Below, in pieces: positions 62,271 through 64,000 of a stretch of 64,000 nucleotides of DNA (its first letter is position 1; each line of letters begins with the position of its first letter). Both the position numbers and the translations under genes were made by a program. Source of the stretch: Homarus americanus (Eukaryota; Arthropoda; Malacostraca; Decapoda; Nephropidae). The stretch covers positions 5,468,329 through 5,532,328 of the forward strand of contig NW_024756914.1 in NCBI RefSeq assembly GCF_018991925.1, given 5' to 3'. The notes under the pieces are model-generated. The model was given only the letters and a program-made list of their open reading frames with translations, made no database searches and had not been told where the DNA came from.

Positions 62271-63329
62271 ATTTTCGCCCCCCAGGCCCCGATGTGGGTC
62301 AGTGACCTGTGCTCGGATGGGCTCATCCCTGTAAAAAAAAAGTTGTAGCTTTAAGTAATACGTACTACTATGCCACAGAGAATAAAAACCCAAGAAAAAC
62401 ATGAGAGTGGTTATATTAACCCTCAAGGCTCACAACCTTTAAAGAGGGCAGTACGGTATTAGAAACAAGGTCAATCGAGTGTTGGTAAACAAATGCCAGA
62501 CGTCTGGTTAATCCCTTCACTACAGGGTTGCCGCTTTTAATATTTTATTTTTGCTAATACCAGATGATTTTATTCAGTTAAGAGGGGACCCCCATCCACA
62601 ATGGGTTAATGAGACTGAAGTATTGAGCACATATGTGGACACAGAACAATCAGAGGAGGGCGCTGGTGGAGCGGTACCGCTCTTGCCTCGCAAGCAAGAT
62701 GTCACAGGTTTGATTCCCAGGCCGGCGGAAGTTGTTTGGACACTCTTCCTAGTCCCCTTGGTCCCTGTTCACCTAGCAGCAAAGTAGGTACCTGCTGTAA
62801 ATCGAAAGCTGCGAATTCGTATTCAGGGACAAGTTGTTGGAGCTTCCAATAACTTGCTTAGACATAACCATTGACTCTTCAGGCTTCTATGCCCTTAACT
62901 CATGAAACATAAGGCAAGCATGAACTTAGCATGCCCCCCTGTTGGGCGCTGTAAACGCGTCTGCGCTTCACCTTACACAAGGATGTGGGGGGGGTGACCA
63001 ATAAATAAATAATAAAAAATAAAAATCAGATATTGAAATTAGAAGATGAGCCATAGGGTGAATTTTATTTACCAGGGTATCCCCCTCCTTTTAGAAAGAC
63101 AGGTGCACTACTGAACTGTATGTCAAGGAGTACCTGATAGTAACTACTGTACTGTATGTCCAGGAGTACCTAATAGTAACTAGCAATAATGAGCTTAATG
63201 AAGTGGAATCATTCAAATCAATTTGGTGCTTGTTATAGGGCTGACTCTGAATTAGATGGGGAAATGACAGAACGTCATAGTCATTCAGGCAGCATCAAGA
63301 GCACAAACTCTCATCGTGGAAGATTTTAA
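31483..63329 (+). CDS. Gene C: ten-exon gene for an unrecognised Ser/Thr-rich, probably nuclear protein (about 846 aa)
   Basis: Coding exons: 31483-31704, 36843-36975, 40283-40385, 45513-45724, 51910-51989, 54250-54392, 58449-59634, 59784-60097, 61382-61438, 63239-63329. Every junction has AG/GT borders and the phases (0,1,2,1,0,2,0,2,2) join without a stop. The N-terminal 75 residues are Ser/Asn-rich. Residues about 75-200 look helical (LLFLLDSALP, LQDTVNITSQLEDCLSNILA, SHTRASYVRFLKD, FPSDLEKYLKSN). The rest is disordered with NLS-like clusters (KPRKQR, RKKR, LPKRSRYR), a cyclin-docking-like KRLTF (about residues 307-311), a KEN box (about 320-322; 58513-58521) and SPLK, TPTK and PPDSP phosphosite-like motifs. 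This suggests a cell-cycle-regulated nuclear protein, but the family is not recognised. The introns are packed with transposons. The last exon is the least certain. Confidence 0.7.
31715..32105 (+). mobile_element. LINE RT fragment, endonuclease/RT type
   Basis: Translates to CRLCGRWVHVHSGV (cysteine-rich CxxCxxWVH block), YQ/LGDMISASEGAKACSTVRV, a KFRELLPLLTARG-like stretch and MRTVMLYGTY, the region between RT core and C-terminus in these elements. Several frameshifts; dead. Confidence 0.75.
32286..32310. repeat. (TTTA)n microsatellite
   Basis: About six TTTA units next to the 3' end of the following minus-strand LINE, possibly its simple-repeat tail. Confidence 0.9.
32311..33330 (-). mobile_element. 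LINE, RT C-terminal half (Jockey/CR1-like)
   Basis: The minus strand encodes GVPQGSVLSPTL (33.2 kb), SYAYDSTL where active relatives have YADD, SEWGDRNLVKFNSHKTRYLP, GFIRPNLEYCSHIWGGSS and FFPHTAKLWNGLPSSVFP, ending at about 32393. A stop after GVPQGSVLSPTL and the altered catalytic box make it inactive. 208 codons remain open (33019-32393). It has a 3' UTR and a (TTTA)n-like tail. Confidence 0.85.
33840..34240 (-). mobile_element. LINE RT C-terminal fragment, endonuclease/RT type
   Basis: Reverse-complement reading shows CETWAVKGDGIKRLECAEMR, MMRWMCNVTLKDR and a RARGRPRTLRKV-like end, typical of the C-terminus of these elements. Heavily frameshifted. Confidence 0.65.
34241..34654. other. 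Intron sequence without recognised feature
   Basis: AT-rich, inside the first coding intron of gene C. Confidence 0.4.
34655..36175 (+). mobile_element. CR1-like LINE, longest copy (A8)
   Basis: From 5': AEALNSFFSSVFRRED, KLKVHKSPGPDMVHPKVLSE, VAYVSPIFKKSD...NYRPVSLTSI (RT fingers), an internal deletion at about 35065, SRVPQGSVLGPPLFVCFIND, FADD in QMFADDAKLFREI (about 35240-35251), KWLLRFNVTKCK, CEKDLGVYVDNELKF, then a 166-codon open C-terminus 35566-36063 and the family 3'UTR ending GGTGAAGAGGATAAAAGAAA. Stops and frameshifts separate the parts. Best reference copy in this window for the family. 5'-truncated: no endonuclease or ORF1. Confidence 0.92.
36176..36842. other. Intron sequence without recognised feature
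   Basis: Only the branch and polypyrimidine region before the gene C exon at 36843 stands out. Confidence 0.4.
36843..36975 (+). CDS. Gene C exon 2 (coding)
   Basis: Acceptor TTATTCTCCTTCTTGTAG at 36842. 44 codons, a helical-looking segment ELLFLLDSALPVS ... SQLEDCLSNILAKK. The donor is GTTAGT at 36976, weaker than the others; without splicing there it would read CGT TAG and stop. Phase 1. Confidence 0.6.
37410..38922. mobile_element. Non-autonomous Tigger-like element, CCCTCGGTTAA family, hosting a hAT insertion
   Basis: Starts CAGTGGTCCCTCGGTTAATG after TA and ends GGTTAACGAGGGACC.TGTG before TA. Without the nested hAT element it is about 710 bp and aligns throughout with 48081-48907 (TTCCAGTGGAGTAAATATCA, GCGCCCATCAG, GTTGATTTAAATAAAATAAT). 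Confidence 0.85.
37902..38700 (-). mobile_element. 799-bp hAT element with transposase C-terminus
   Basis: TIRs CAGTGTTGTACTCGTCAACG and CAGTGTTGTATTTTGACGCC (inverted end). A perfect 8-bp target duplication GTTGATTT lies at 37894-37901 and 38701-38708. The minus-strand frame 38526-38164 encodes an acidic Ser-rich linker and the hAT dimerisation block YNTPIPSSATVERMFFMGKD, VLRPKRSRMSDKHFEMLV. The DNA-binding and RNase-H core is deleted, so it is non-autonomous. Confidence 0.92.
38930..39225. other. Unassigned open stretch
   Basis: A 95-codon plus frame crosses the 3' end of the preceding element (ACRLCEE-like, VSEENVNITVEVGDGEKVLY). No splice borders or family match, so not called as a gene. 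Confidence 0.25.
39226..39812 (+). mobile_element. CR1-like LINE 3' end, diverged copy (A9)
   Basis: ETKCEKDLGVYVDNK-type start, small deletions around 39340-39420, then LPSLYYRQTR, SYLELAEACPTRGHSSRLKK, and the family 3' tail. More substitutions than other copies, so an older insertion. Confidence 0.8.
40283..40385 (+). CDS. Gene C exon 3 (coding)
   Basis: Acceptor TCTATTCCAACAG at 40282, donor ATCAA/GTAAGA. Encodes MDNGNAIYNSAPFTLSHTRA, SYVRFLKDAETNI. Phases 1 in, 2 out. Confidence 0.7.
40386..41095. other. Intron with a possible MITE scrap
   Basis: 40870-40990 (TCAAGTTTCGCGACGAG ... GCGTCGCAAAATTTAAAGCC) looks like one arm of a Tigger-like element. No partner arm seen. Confidence 0.3.
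41096..41372 (-). mobile_element. 277-bp MITE carrying the 5' end of the CTCGACTTACGAC Tigger family
   Basis: TA duplication (41094-41095, 41373-41374); ends CAGCCACTCCTTGACTTACG / CGAGGAGTAGCTG. The interior is, on the minus strand, the Tigger start-codon region (ATGGCTGGCATGCTTAAAAG), so it arose by internal deletion. Confidence 0.85.
41376..43525 (-). pseudogene. Tigger transposase pseudogene (C-terminal half), interrupted by a MITE
   Basis: Minus-strand order: MDNASGHS (second catalytic Asp region, about 43520), LPPNTTLLLQPLDHEFISN (third Asp), a YNIKNAMDRIVEAWHKI-like helical segment (about 43200), acidic IEEMVEEDEEREELQPTQED (about 42930), EECKALYMSCVKACQQTLIT (about 42760). Then, after the 41638-42717 insertion, KAQPVNALENITLGDDDGTT and a Ser/Pro-rich end near 41395. 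N-terminus and first Asp are absent. Frameshifts are present. Confidence 0.75.
41638..42717. mobile_element. 1,080-bp Tigger-like element, CTCGAAGATCCGG TIRs, nested
   Basis: Starts CAGTGAACCCTCGAAGATCC and ends inverted GATCTTCGAGGGTTTACTG, with TA duplication (41636-41637, 42718-42719). No transposase frame remains. It sits inside the minus-strand transposase pseudogene, and removing it plus one TA rejoins the flanking tail. Confidence 0.88.
43526..43715 (+). mobile_element. CTCGACTTACGAC-family MITE fragment
   Basis: Matches the interior of the 41096-41372 MITE in opposite orientation (GTGTACTGACAAAATTTTCG, ATGGCTGGCAAGCTTAAAAG) and ends CGACTTACGACC...CCCTGTCGTAAG. The 5' arm is missing. 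Confidence 0.75.
43727..44040. repeat. GAAAATTTTCC-rich dispersed repeat, copy 1
   Basis: Dense near-palindromic words (GGGAAAATTTTC, GGAATTTTC, CCGGATAATGGG) and GCACCTGATTTTCGTC shared with 60725-60975. No ORF of note; class unknown. Confidence 0.55.
44188..44531. repeat. 172-bp tandem duplication
   Basis: Units 44188-44359 and 44360-44531 appear identical (start ATGCCTGAGTACAATACTGC). The unit itself is a copy of the repeat seen in diverged form near 6300-6365. Confidence 0.92.
44533..44862 (+). mobile_element. LINE C-terminal fragment, third CR1-like family
   Basis: The frame 44544-44852 reads RDIKNLEWYAKHEPRPFF, LKLTKMSLRMNLSLYFFTQR, VVDLWNSLPAQTVELGTVMS: the FFxxRVVxxWNSLP end motif of LINE reverse-transcriptase ORFs, distinct from the abundant family. 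Confidence 0.7.
44870..45512. other. Intron sequence without recognised feature
   Basis: AT-rich, leads into the strong acceptor of the gene C exon at 45513. Confidence 0.4.
45513..45724 (+). CDS. Gene C exon 4 (coding)
   Basis: Acceptor CATTTTGTCTTCAG at 45512, donor GTGG/GTAAGT. Encodes FPSDLEKYLKSNVTTAASEF, FNNLVHSC then a Ser/Thr-rich linker. Phases 2 in, 1 out. Confidence 0.75.
46240..46800 (-). mobile_element. LINE endonuclease domain fragment
   Basis: The minus strand encodes VKKVLEVKRGNVRFMNLKLL, FWDKLVHVVLGLGEREIMML, GDLNGHVGAHTEGYEGVNGK and, after a stop, LATYEFGGTKTQIDYFLMRK. These are the GDxN and QIDYxL blocks of an APE-type endonuclease. Matches the endonuclease/RT LINE type at 20.5 kb but is a separate piece. 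Confidence 0.85.
47118..47800. repeat. Mixed MITE remnants, split T8-like sequence, (CA)n
   Basis: 47120-47240 resembles one arm of a TTTACGCGGGGGTTACATTC element. 47294-47325 and 47698-47790 match consecutive parts of the nested element at 42280-42420 (GACAATTATTTCTTTTGCCT; TTTTCACAATATGTATG; TACCCAAAAATA), separated here by about 370 bases that include (CA)n at 47351-47383. Confidence 0.45.
48081..48907. mobile_element. Non-autonomous Tigger-like element, CCCTCGGTTAA family (no hAT insertion)
   Basis: Begins CAGTGATTTCGGTTAACGAA (decayed TIR) and ends GAACCGAGGGACCACTG before TA. Aligns with 37410-38922 minus its hAT insertion: the unoccupied site CAGTGTTGATTTAAATAAAA is at about 48536-48555. 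It also carries a pyrimidine-rich repeat CCCACTTCCTTCTCTTCTCC at about 48655-48710. Confidence 0.8.
48992..49335. mobile_element. 344-bp MITE with GGTTGGACC TIRs
   Basis: Starts CAGGTTGGACCTAGCTAATC, ends GGATTAGCGGGGTCCAACCTG (inverted match). Subterminal CTGAACCATCAAAGC occurs twice. No coding capacity. Tigger-like by structure, though the TA duplication is imperfect. Confidence 0.75.
49380..51578 (-). pseudogene. Tigger transposase pseudogene, second lineage, nearly full length
   Basis: The minus-strand 5' end starts CAGCATGCCCTTATAATTTG (51578). ATG at 51310 opens MAPKRPQPPSSSHGKASKQV, REKVMTLVEKIQLLDKLRSG (HTH) and ECGINESSLLYIKK. A CENP-B-type HTH follows (NIWIEDFNHRHIPLSQKFIR, NASKGWFENFKKLYNLHN). 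The DDE domain has Asp at 50693 (FFNADETGLWWKK), 50351 (LVIDNCPGYPE) and 50252 (LLQPRDQRV), with 32 residues between the last two. Then the acidic tail LTEEELAELVEKQHRED..., VNFKRKMEKLLVPYKEILKE. At 49634 TAG replaces the Gln codon of a PIP box (x-PPISMFF), after which the frame stays open to a Ser-rich end. Several frameshifts; inactive. Confidence 0.9.
51590..51909. other. Intron sequence without recognised feature
   Basis: T-rich, leads into the strong polypyrimidine acceptor of the gene C exon at 51910. Confidence 0.4.
51910..51989 (+). CDS. Gene C exon 5 (coding)
   Basis: Strong acceptor TTTTTTTTCCAG at 51909, donor CGGCAG/GTGGGT. 26 full codons: WEELENGLGYSSVTTSQPRG, LNTPRQ. Phases 1 in, 0 out. 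Confidence 0.7.
51990..54249. other. Intron with no firmly identified element
   Basis: AT-rich. 52420-52540 (GCAACCTCTTGATTTATGC ... CCTCAACC) may be a MITE scrap. Around 53750 TTACGCCGAAAT also occurs at 6297. No TIR pairs or coding motifs found. Confidence 0.35.
54250..54392 (+). CDS. Gene C exon 6 (coding)
   Basis: Acceptor TTTCTTTTCATTAG at 54249, donor CCAAA/GTAAGC. Encodes NEEDIQSSHSTQVPGVKPRK, QRCVTTPSTTP..., with a basic KPRKQR cluster and TP sites. Phases 0 in, 2 out. Confidence 0.75.
54482..55661 (+). mobile_element. Tigger element, GACTTGCAACTTACG TIRs: HTH and PIP tail with a LINE in place of the core
   Basis: TA duplication (54480-54481, 55662-55663); ends CAGTAGACTTGCAACTTACG / AAGTTGCGAGTCTACTG. 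ATG at 54726 encodes MPKHKPTSASGPPAKKQRFI and the HTH (EEKVAVLDLIKGGLSIVAVA, QRYGRNESSLRSIK), then REIRETNSLRN. A CR1-like LINE 3' fragment occupies about 54945-55250. After it the transposase tail resumes as QLPITTFFKKTSASTSS (PIP box QLPITTFF, 55260-55283), a Ser/Pro/acidic end and stop at 55426-55428. The DDE core is absent. Confidence 0.85.
54945..55250 (+). mobile_element. CR1-like LINE 3' end (copy A10) inside a Tigger element
   Basis: GAGGATGCTCGCCCTACAAG, FFGVRVVNSWNNLPESVV, SFKTRLDQHWSRFRYIQEPV and the 3' tail GGTGAAGAGGATAAAACAAA. A strongly 5'-truncated copy of the family at 34.7-36.2 kb. Confidence 0.88.
55763..56634. mobile_element. Tigger-like element, CCCTGGGTTACAAC TIRs, carrying a nested MITE
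   Basis: Left end CAGACTTTCCCTGGGTTACA; right end GTCGTAAGTCAGGGACTGCCTG. Without the nested 55878-56427 element it is about 320 bp. Relative of the CTCGACTTACGAC group by its ends. Confidence 0.65.
55878..56427. mobile_element. 550-bp MITE, CCCCGCTTAACGCGG TIRs, nested
   Basis: TA duplication (55876-55877, 56428-56429). Starts CAGTAGTACCCCGCTTAACG, ends inverted CATTAAGCGGGGTATTACTG. The interior shares CCCATATGTTCTGTTGTTC-type sequence (inverted) and TAGGAAAAATAAAGGTTA repeats with the 22.4-23.7 kb element. GC-rich centre at 56195-56300. Confidence 0.88.
56640..57700. other. Intron sequence without recognised feature
   Basis: AT-rich. Several CTGTACTGTACA words (57177, 57295-57310). No coding or repeat signature. 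Confidence 0.4.
57702..57978 (-). mobile_element. CTCGACTTACGAC-family MITE, one arm lost at (GT)n
   Basis: Starts CAGCTGCTCCCCGACCTACG. The interior equals 41096-41372, with the Tigger start region on the minus strand (CTTTTAAGCTTGCCAGCCAT). The right arm runs into (GT)n at 57979-58001 without the terminal bases. Confidence 0.8.
58002..58182. mobile_element. Fused fragments of two Tigger-like families
   Basis: 58002-58050 matches the 3' part of the 54482-55661 element (GATTTAAGG.CGAT.TAGGGGA, TAGGAGTGT.TCTGACTTT). 58056-58182 is the 3' end of the CCCTCGGTTAA family (CCAATTACCCAATATCCCAT, ending GAGGGACCACTG before TA). Confidence 0.65.
58449..59634 (+). CDS. Gene C exon 7 (large coding exon)
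   Basis: Acceptor TTTCTCCCCCCCACCAG at 58448, donor CTACAG/GTAAGA. 395 codons without a stop, the longest exon of the gene. Contains RKKRLTF, the KEN box, LPKRSRYRSGSFSSGSEP and VSPLKQK. Phases 2 in, 0 out. Confidence 0.85.
59784..60097 (+). CDS. Gene C exon 8 (coding)
   Basis: Acceptor CCATTATTTTTCAG at 59783, only 149 bases after exon 7. Encodes DLESKTPSCTLIPTKRLSSS ... GLKSFITPEGRSYVYPLGAP, RKISKPTSRQQPPRCKRSLV. Donor GTGAG/GTAAAT, phase 2 out. Confidence 0.8.
60100..60720. other. Intron 8 of gene C
   Basis: No coding feature. Holds the (GCAC)n/(CA)n tract and AT-rich sequence. Confidence 0.4.
60303..60369. repeat. (CGCA)n(CA)n compound microsatellite
   Basis: About ten ACGC units followed by about thirteen CA units. 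Confidence 0.97.
60725..60975. repeat. GAAAATTTTCC-rich dispersed repeat, copy 2
   Basis: GCACCTGATTTTCATCACTC at the start, then GGGAAAATTTTCTCG, AAAATTTTCCGGAAAATTCC and TTTCTGAGAAAATTTC. Related to 43727-44040 but with parts in a different order. Confidence 0.55.
60996..61345 (+). mobile_element. tRNA-derived SINE (copy 1)
   Basis: The tRNA-like head GTAATGGTCAGCATGCTCAC ... ACTCAGGTTCAATCGTGGGC has A- and B-box-like parts with CTCGCAA at the anticodon-loop position. A body with ACTTAGCAGTAATTGAGAAC follows, and the end is CGTTACACAAGG plus an ATT-rich tail. Shares head, the TAGCAG block and TTACACAAGG with 62655-63018. Pol III transcription is inferred from the boxes. Confidence 0.7.
61382..61438 (+). 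CDS. Gene C exon 9 (coding)
   Basis: Acceptor TTATCTACTTTACAG at 61381, donor GCCAG/GTAAGA. 18 full codons QFASDVTTVFNTPPDSPA, ending in a proline-directed phosphosite motif. The exon lies just after a SINE. Confidence 0.7.
61440..61867. other. Intron 9 of gene C, first part
   Basis: AT-rich with ACTGTACTGTATACTGTACT at 61787-61806. No other feature. Confidence 0.4.
61868..62040 (+). repeat. Dispersed repeat DR1, copy 3
   Basis: Same order of words as 3777-3953. Its reverse complement has a 60-codon frame (VESQIRNLGLGHNFRDAIWQ, QDLPLDNTLCFQYLP) that is partly alignable in copy 1, but no family is recognised. Confidence 0.65.
62188..62269. repeat. (ATT)n microsatellite
   Basis: About 27 units of ATT, then CATTTTCGCCCCCCAGGC. 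Confidence 0.97.
62655..63018 (+). mobile_element. tRNA-derived SINE (copy 2)
   Basis: The head GGGCGCTGGTGGAGCGGTAC, CTCTTGCCTCGCAAGCAAGA, GGTTTGATTCC fits a tRNA-like A box, CTCGCAA loop and B box. The body has ACCTAGCAGCAAAGTAGGTA and the end CCTTACACAAGG with an AATA-rich tail. Same family as 60996-61345, in intron 9 of gene C. Confidence 0.75.
63239..63329 (+). CDS. Gene C candidate terminal exon, LINE-derived 3' part
   Basis: Acceptor TGGTGCTTGTTATAG at 63238. The phase fits exon 9 and gives ADSELDGEMTERHSHSGSIK, STNSHRGRF and TAA at 63327-63329. From about 63270 the DNA is also a LINE endonuclease fragment in a different frame (LIVEDFN...), so the final 15-20 residues and the stop would come from the LINE. 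No AATAAA is seen before the window end. The true last exon could be elsewhere. Confidence 0.4.
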
Positions 63330-63545
63330 TCACATGACAATAGATAAGATTAATCTTATACAAGGTGAGGGAGAAAAATTCCTTGATCTCATTGAAGATA
63401 AATGCCTCACACAACATGTGACGGAAACTTCAAGGAGAGGCAACATTCTGGATTTAGTCTTGATGACTGAGGAGGTAATAGTGAACTAGTCCACGTCAGG
63501 GAGAAACTAACTCCGGCTAGTGACCACTGCATACAGTACTGTGAT
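63270..63545 (+). mobile_element. LINE endonuclease fragment overlapping the gene C last exon
   Basis: Translates to QAASRAQTLIVEDFNHMTID, GEGEKFLDLIEDKCLTQHVT, ETSRRGNILDLVLMTEEVIV and, past a stop, GRN*LRLVTTAY. These blocks match the GDFN...FLTQHVTEPTRGxNILDLVL region of CR1-like endonucleases, with E for G in GDFN. Confidence 0.8.
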
Positions 63546-63862
63546 GGAATATTATACAATCTTTGAATGTCATCAGAAAGTAGTTGAAGGGTACTTGTCC
63601 TGCATAGTCACTCAAGGCAGTTGGAACATCACAAATATCAGAAGCAAGGTCCAATGTTTTTACTTTTCAGTCCATAATCATGTTATAAAAAAAAATTACA
63701 ATTAATGACGAGCATCGGGTGGTACAAGAAAAGTGGAAATCTTGCACTTTTTTGTTGAAATGAATGGAAAACCGACATGTTTGATTTGTAAGCAACAGGT
63801 AGCTGTTGCCAAAGATTACAACGTTTGAAGGCATTATGGCACTAACCATGCCCTGAAGTATA
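63546..63862. other. 3' flank without recognised feature
   Basis: AT-rich. 63720-63840 reads VVQEKWKSCTFLLK*MEN, PTCLICKQQVAVAKDYN on the plus strand, which resembles the BED-like start of a hAT-type transposase; too short to call. No AATAAA. Confidence 0.3.
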
Positions 63863-64000
63863 CAGTAATACCCCGCTTTACGCGGTCAATTGAACCTACA
63901 GAGGCCCGCGTAAAGCGGGAAACGCGTAAATGGGACAACAGAACATATGGGATTAATTGAAATAGAGACTGGGCCGACCCCCAAACTCCACTTTTTCAGA
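63863..64000 (+). mobile_element. CCCCGCTTTACGCGG-family element, 5' end, runs off the window
   Basis: TA at 63861-63862, then CAGTAATACCCCGCTTTACG and ACAGAACATATGGGATTAAT as in 55878-56427. The rest is outside the window. Confidence 0.85.

Overview
This is a eukaryotic, non-bacterial window. It has spliced exons with GT/AG borders, long introns, many TA-flanked pogo/Tigger-type transposons, CR1-like and endonuclease-RT type LINEs, tRNA-headed SINEs, very long (AT)n arrays and an interstitial TTAGG tract. The TTAGG tract and this repeat mix suggest an arthropod, most likely a decapod crustacean; the species is not determined. No CRISPR array, operon, rRNA or intact tRNA was seen.

Host genes. 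(A) The window opens with what looks like the last exon (613-702) and 3'UTR of a plus-strand gene. (B) A minus-strand gene ends in a 559-codon terminal exon at 14644-12967; candidate upstream exons lie at 26419-26341 and 27959-27865, and a CCAAT box sits just beyond the latter. (C) A plus-strand gene runs from an NRF1/CCAAT-type promoter near 30.92 kb and an ATG at 31483 to a stop at 63329. I assembled ten coding exons by hand. All nine junctions have GT/AG borders and all phases agree, giving about 846 residues. The product is Ser/Thr-rich with basic NLS-like stretches, a KEN box, a cyclin-docking-like KRLTF and many SP/TP sites. I do not recognise the family. Its last exon runs into a LINE endonuclease fragment.

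Mobile DNA fills almost everything else. At least ten 5'-truncated copies of one CR1-like LINE are present (2.2, 8.0, 9.1, 11.4, 12.7, 15.4, 23.8, 34.7, 39.2 and 55.0 kb), with fragments of several other LINEs. The Tigger/pogo group has several subfamilies recognisable by TIR: CTCGACTTACGAC, CCCTCGGTTAACGAG, CCCGCTTTACGCGG, CTCGAAGATCCGG and others. It ranges from transposase pseudogenes (17.9, 41.4 and 49.4 kb) to internally deleted copies and MITEs. A PCNA-interacting-protein (PIP) box recurs at the C-terminus of several of these transposases. Other mobile DNA includes a short LTR retroelement with two 638-bp LTRs (24.2-26.1 kb), a 799-bp hAT element with an 8-bp TSD (37.9 kb), a PIF/Harbinger fragment (20.0 kb), SINEs (61.0 and 62.7 kb) and nested insertions (41.6, 55.9, 37.9 and 24.2 kb).

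Simple repeats include six (AT)n blocks of 70-170 bp, a 30-bp minisatellite of about 43 units (4.4-5.7 kb), a 172-bp tandem duplication (44.2 kb) and a 39-bp-stem foldback (21.95 kb).
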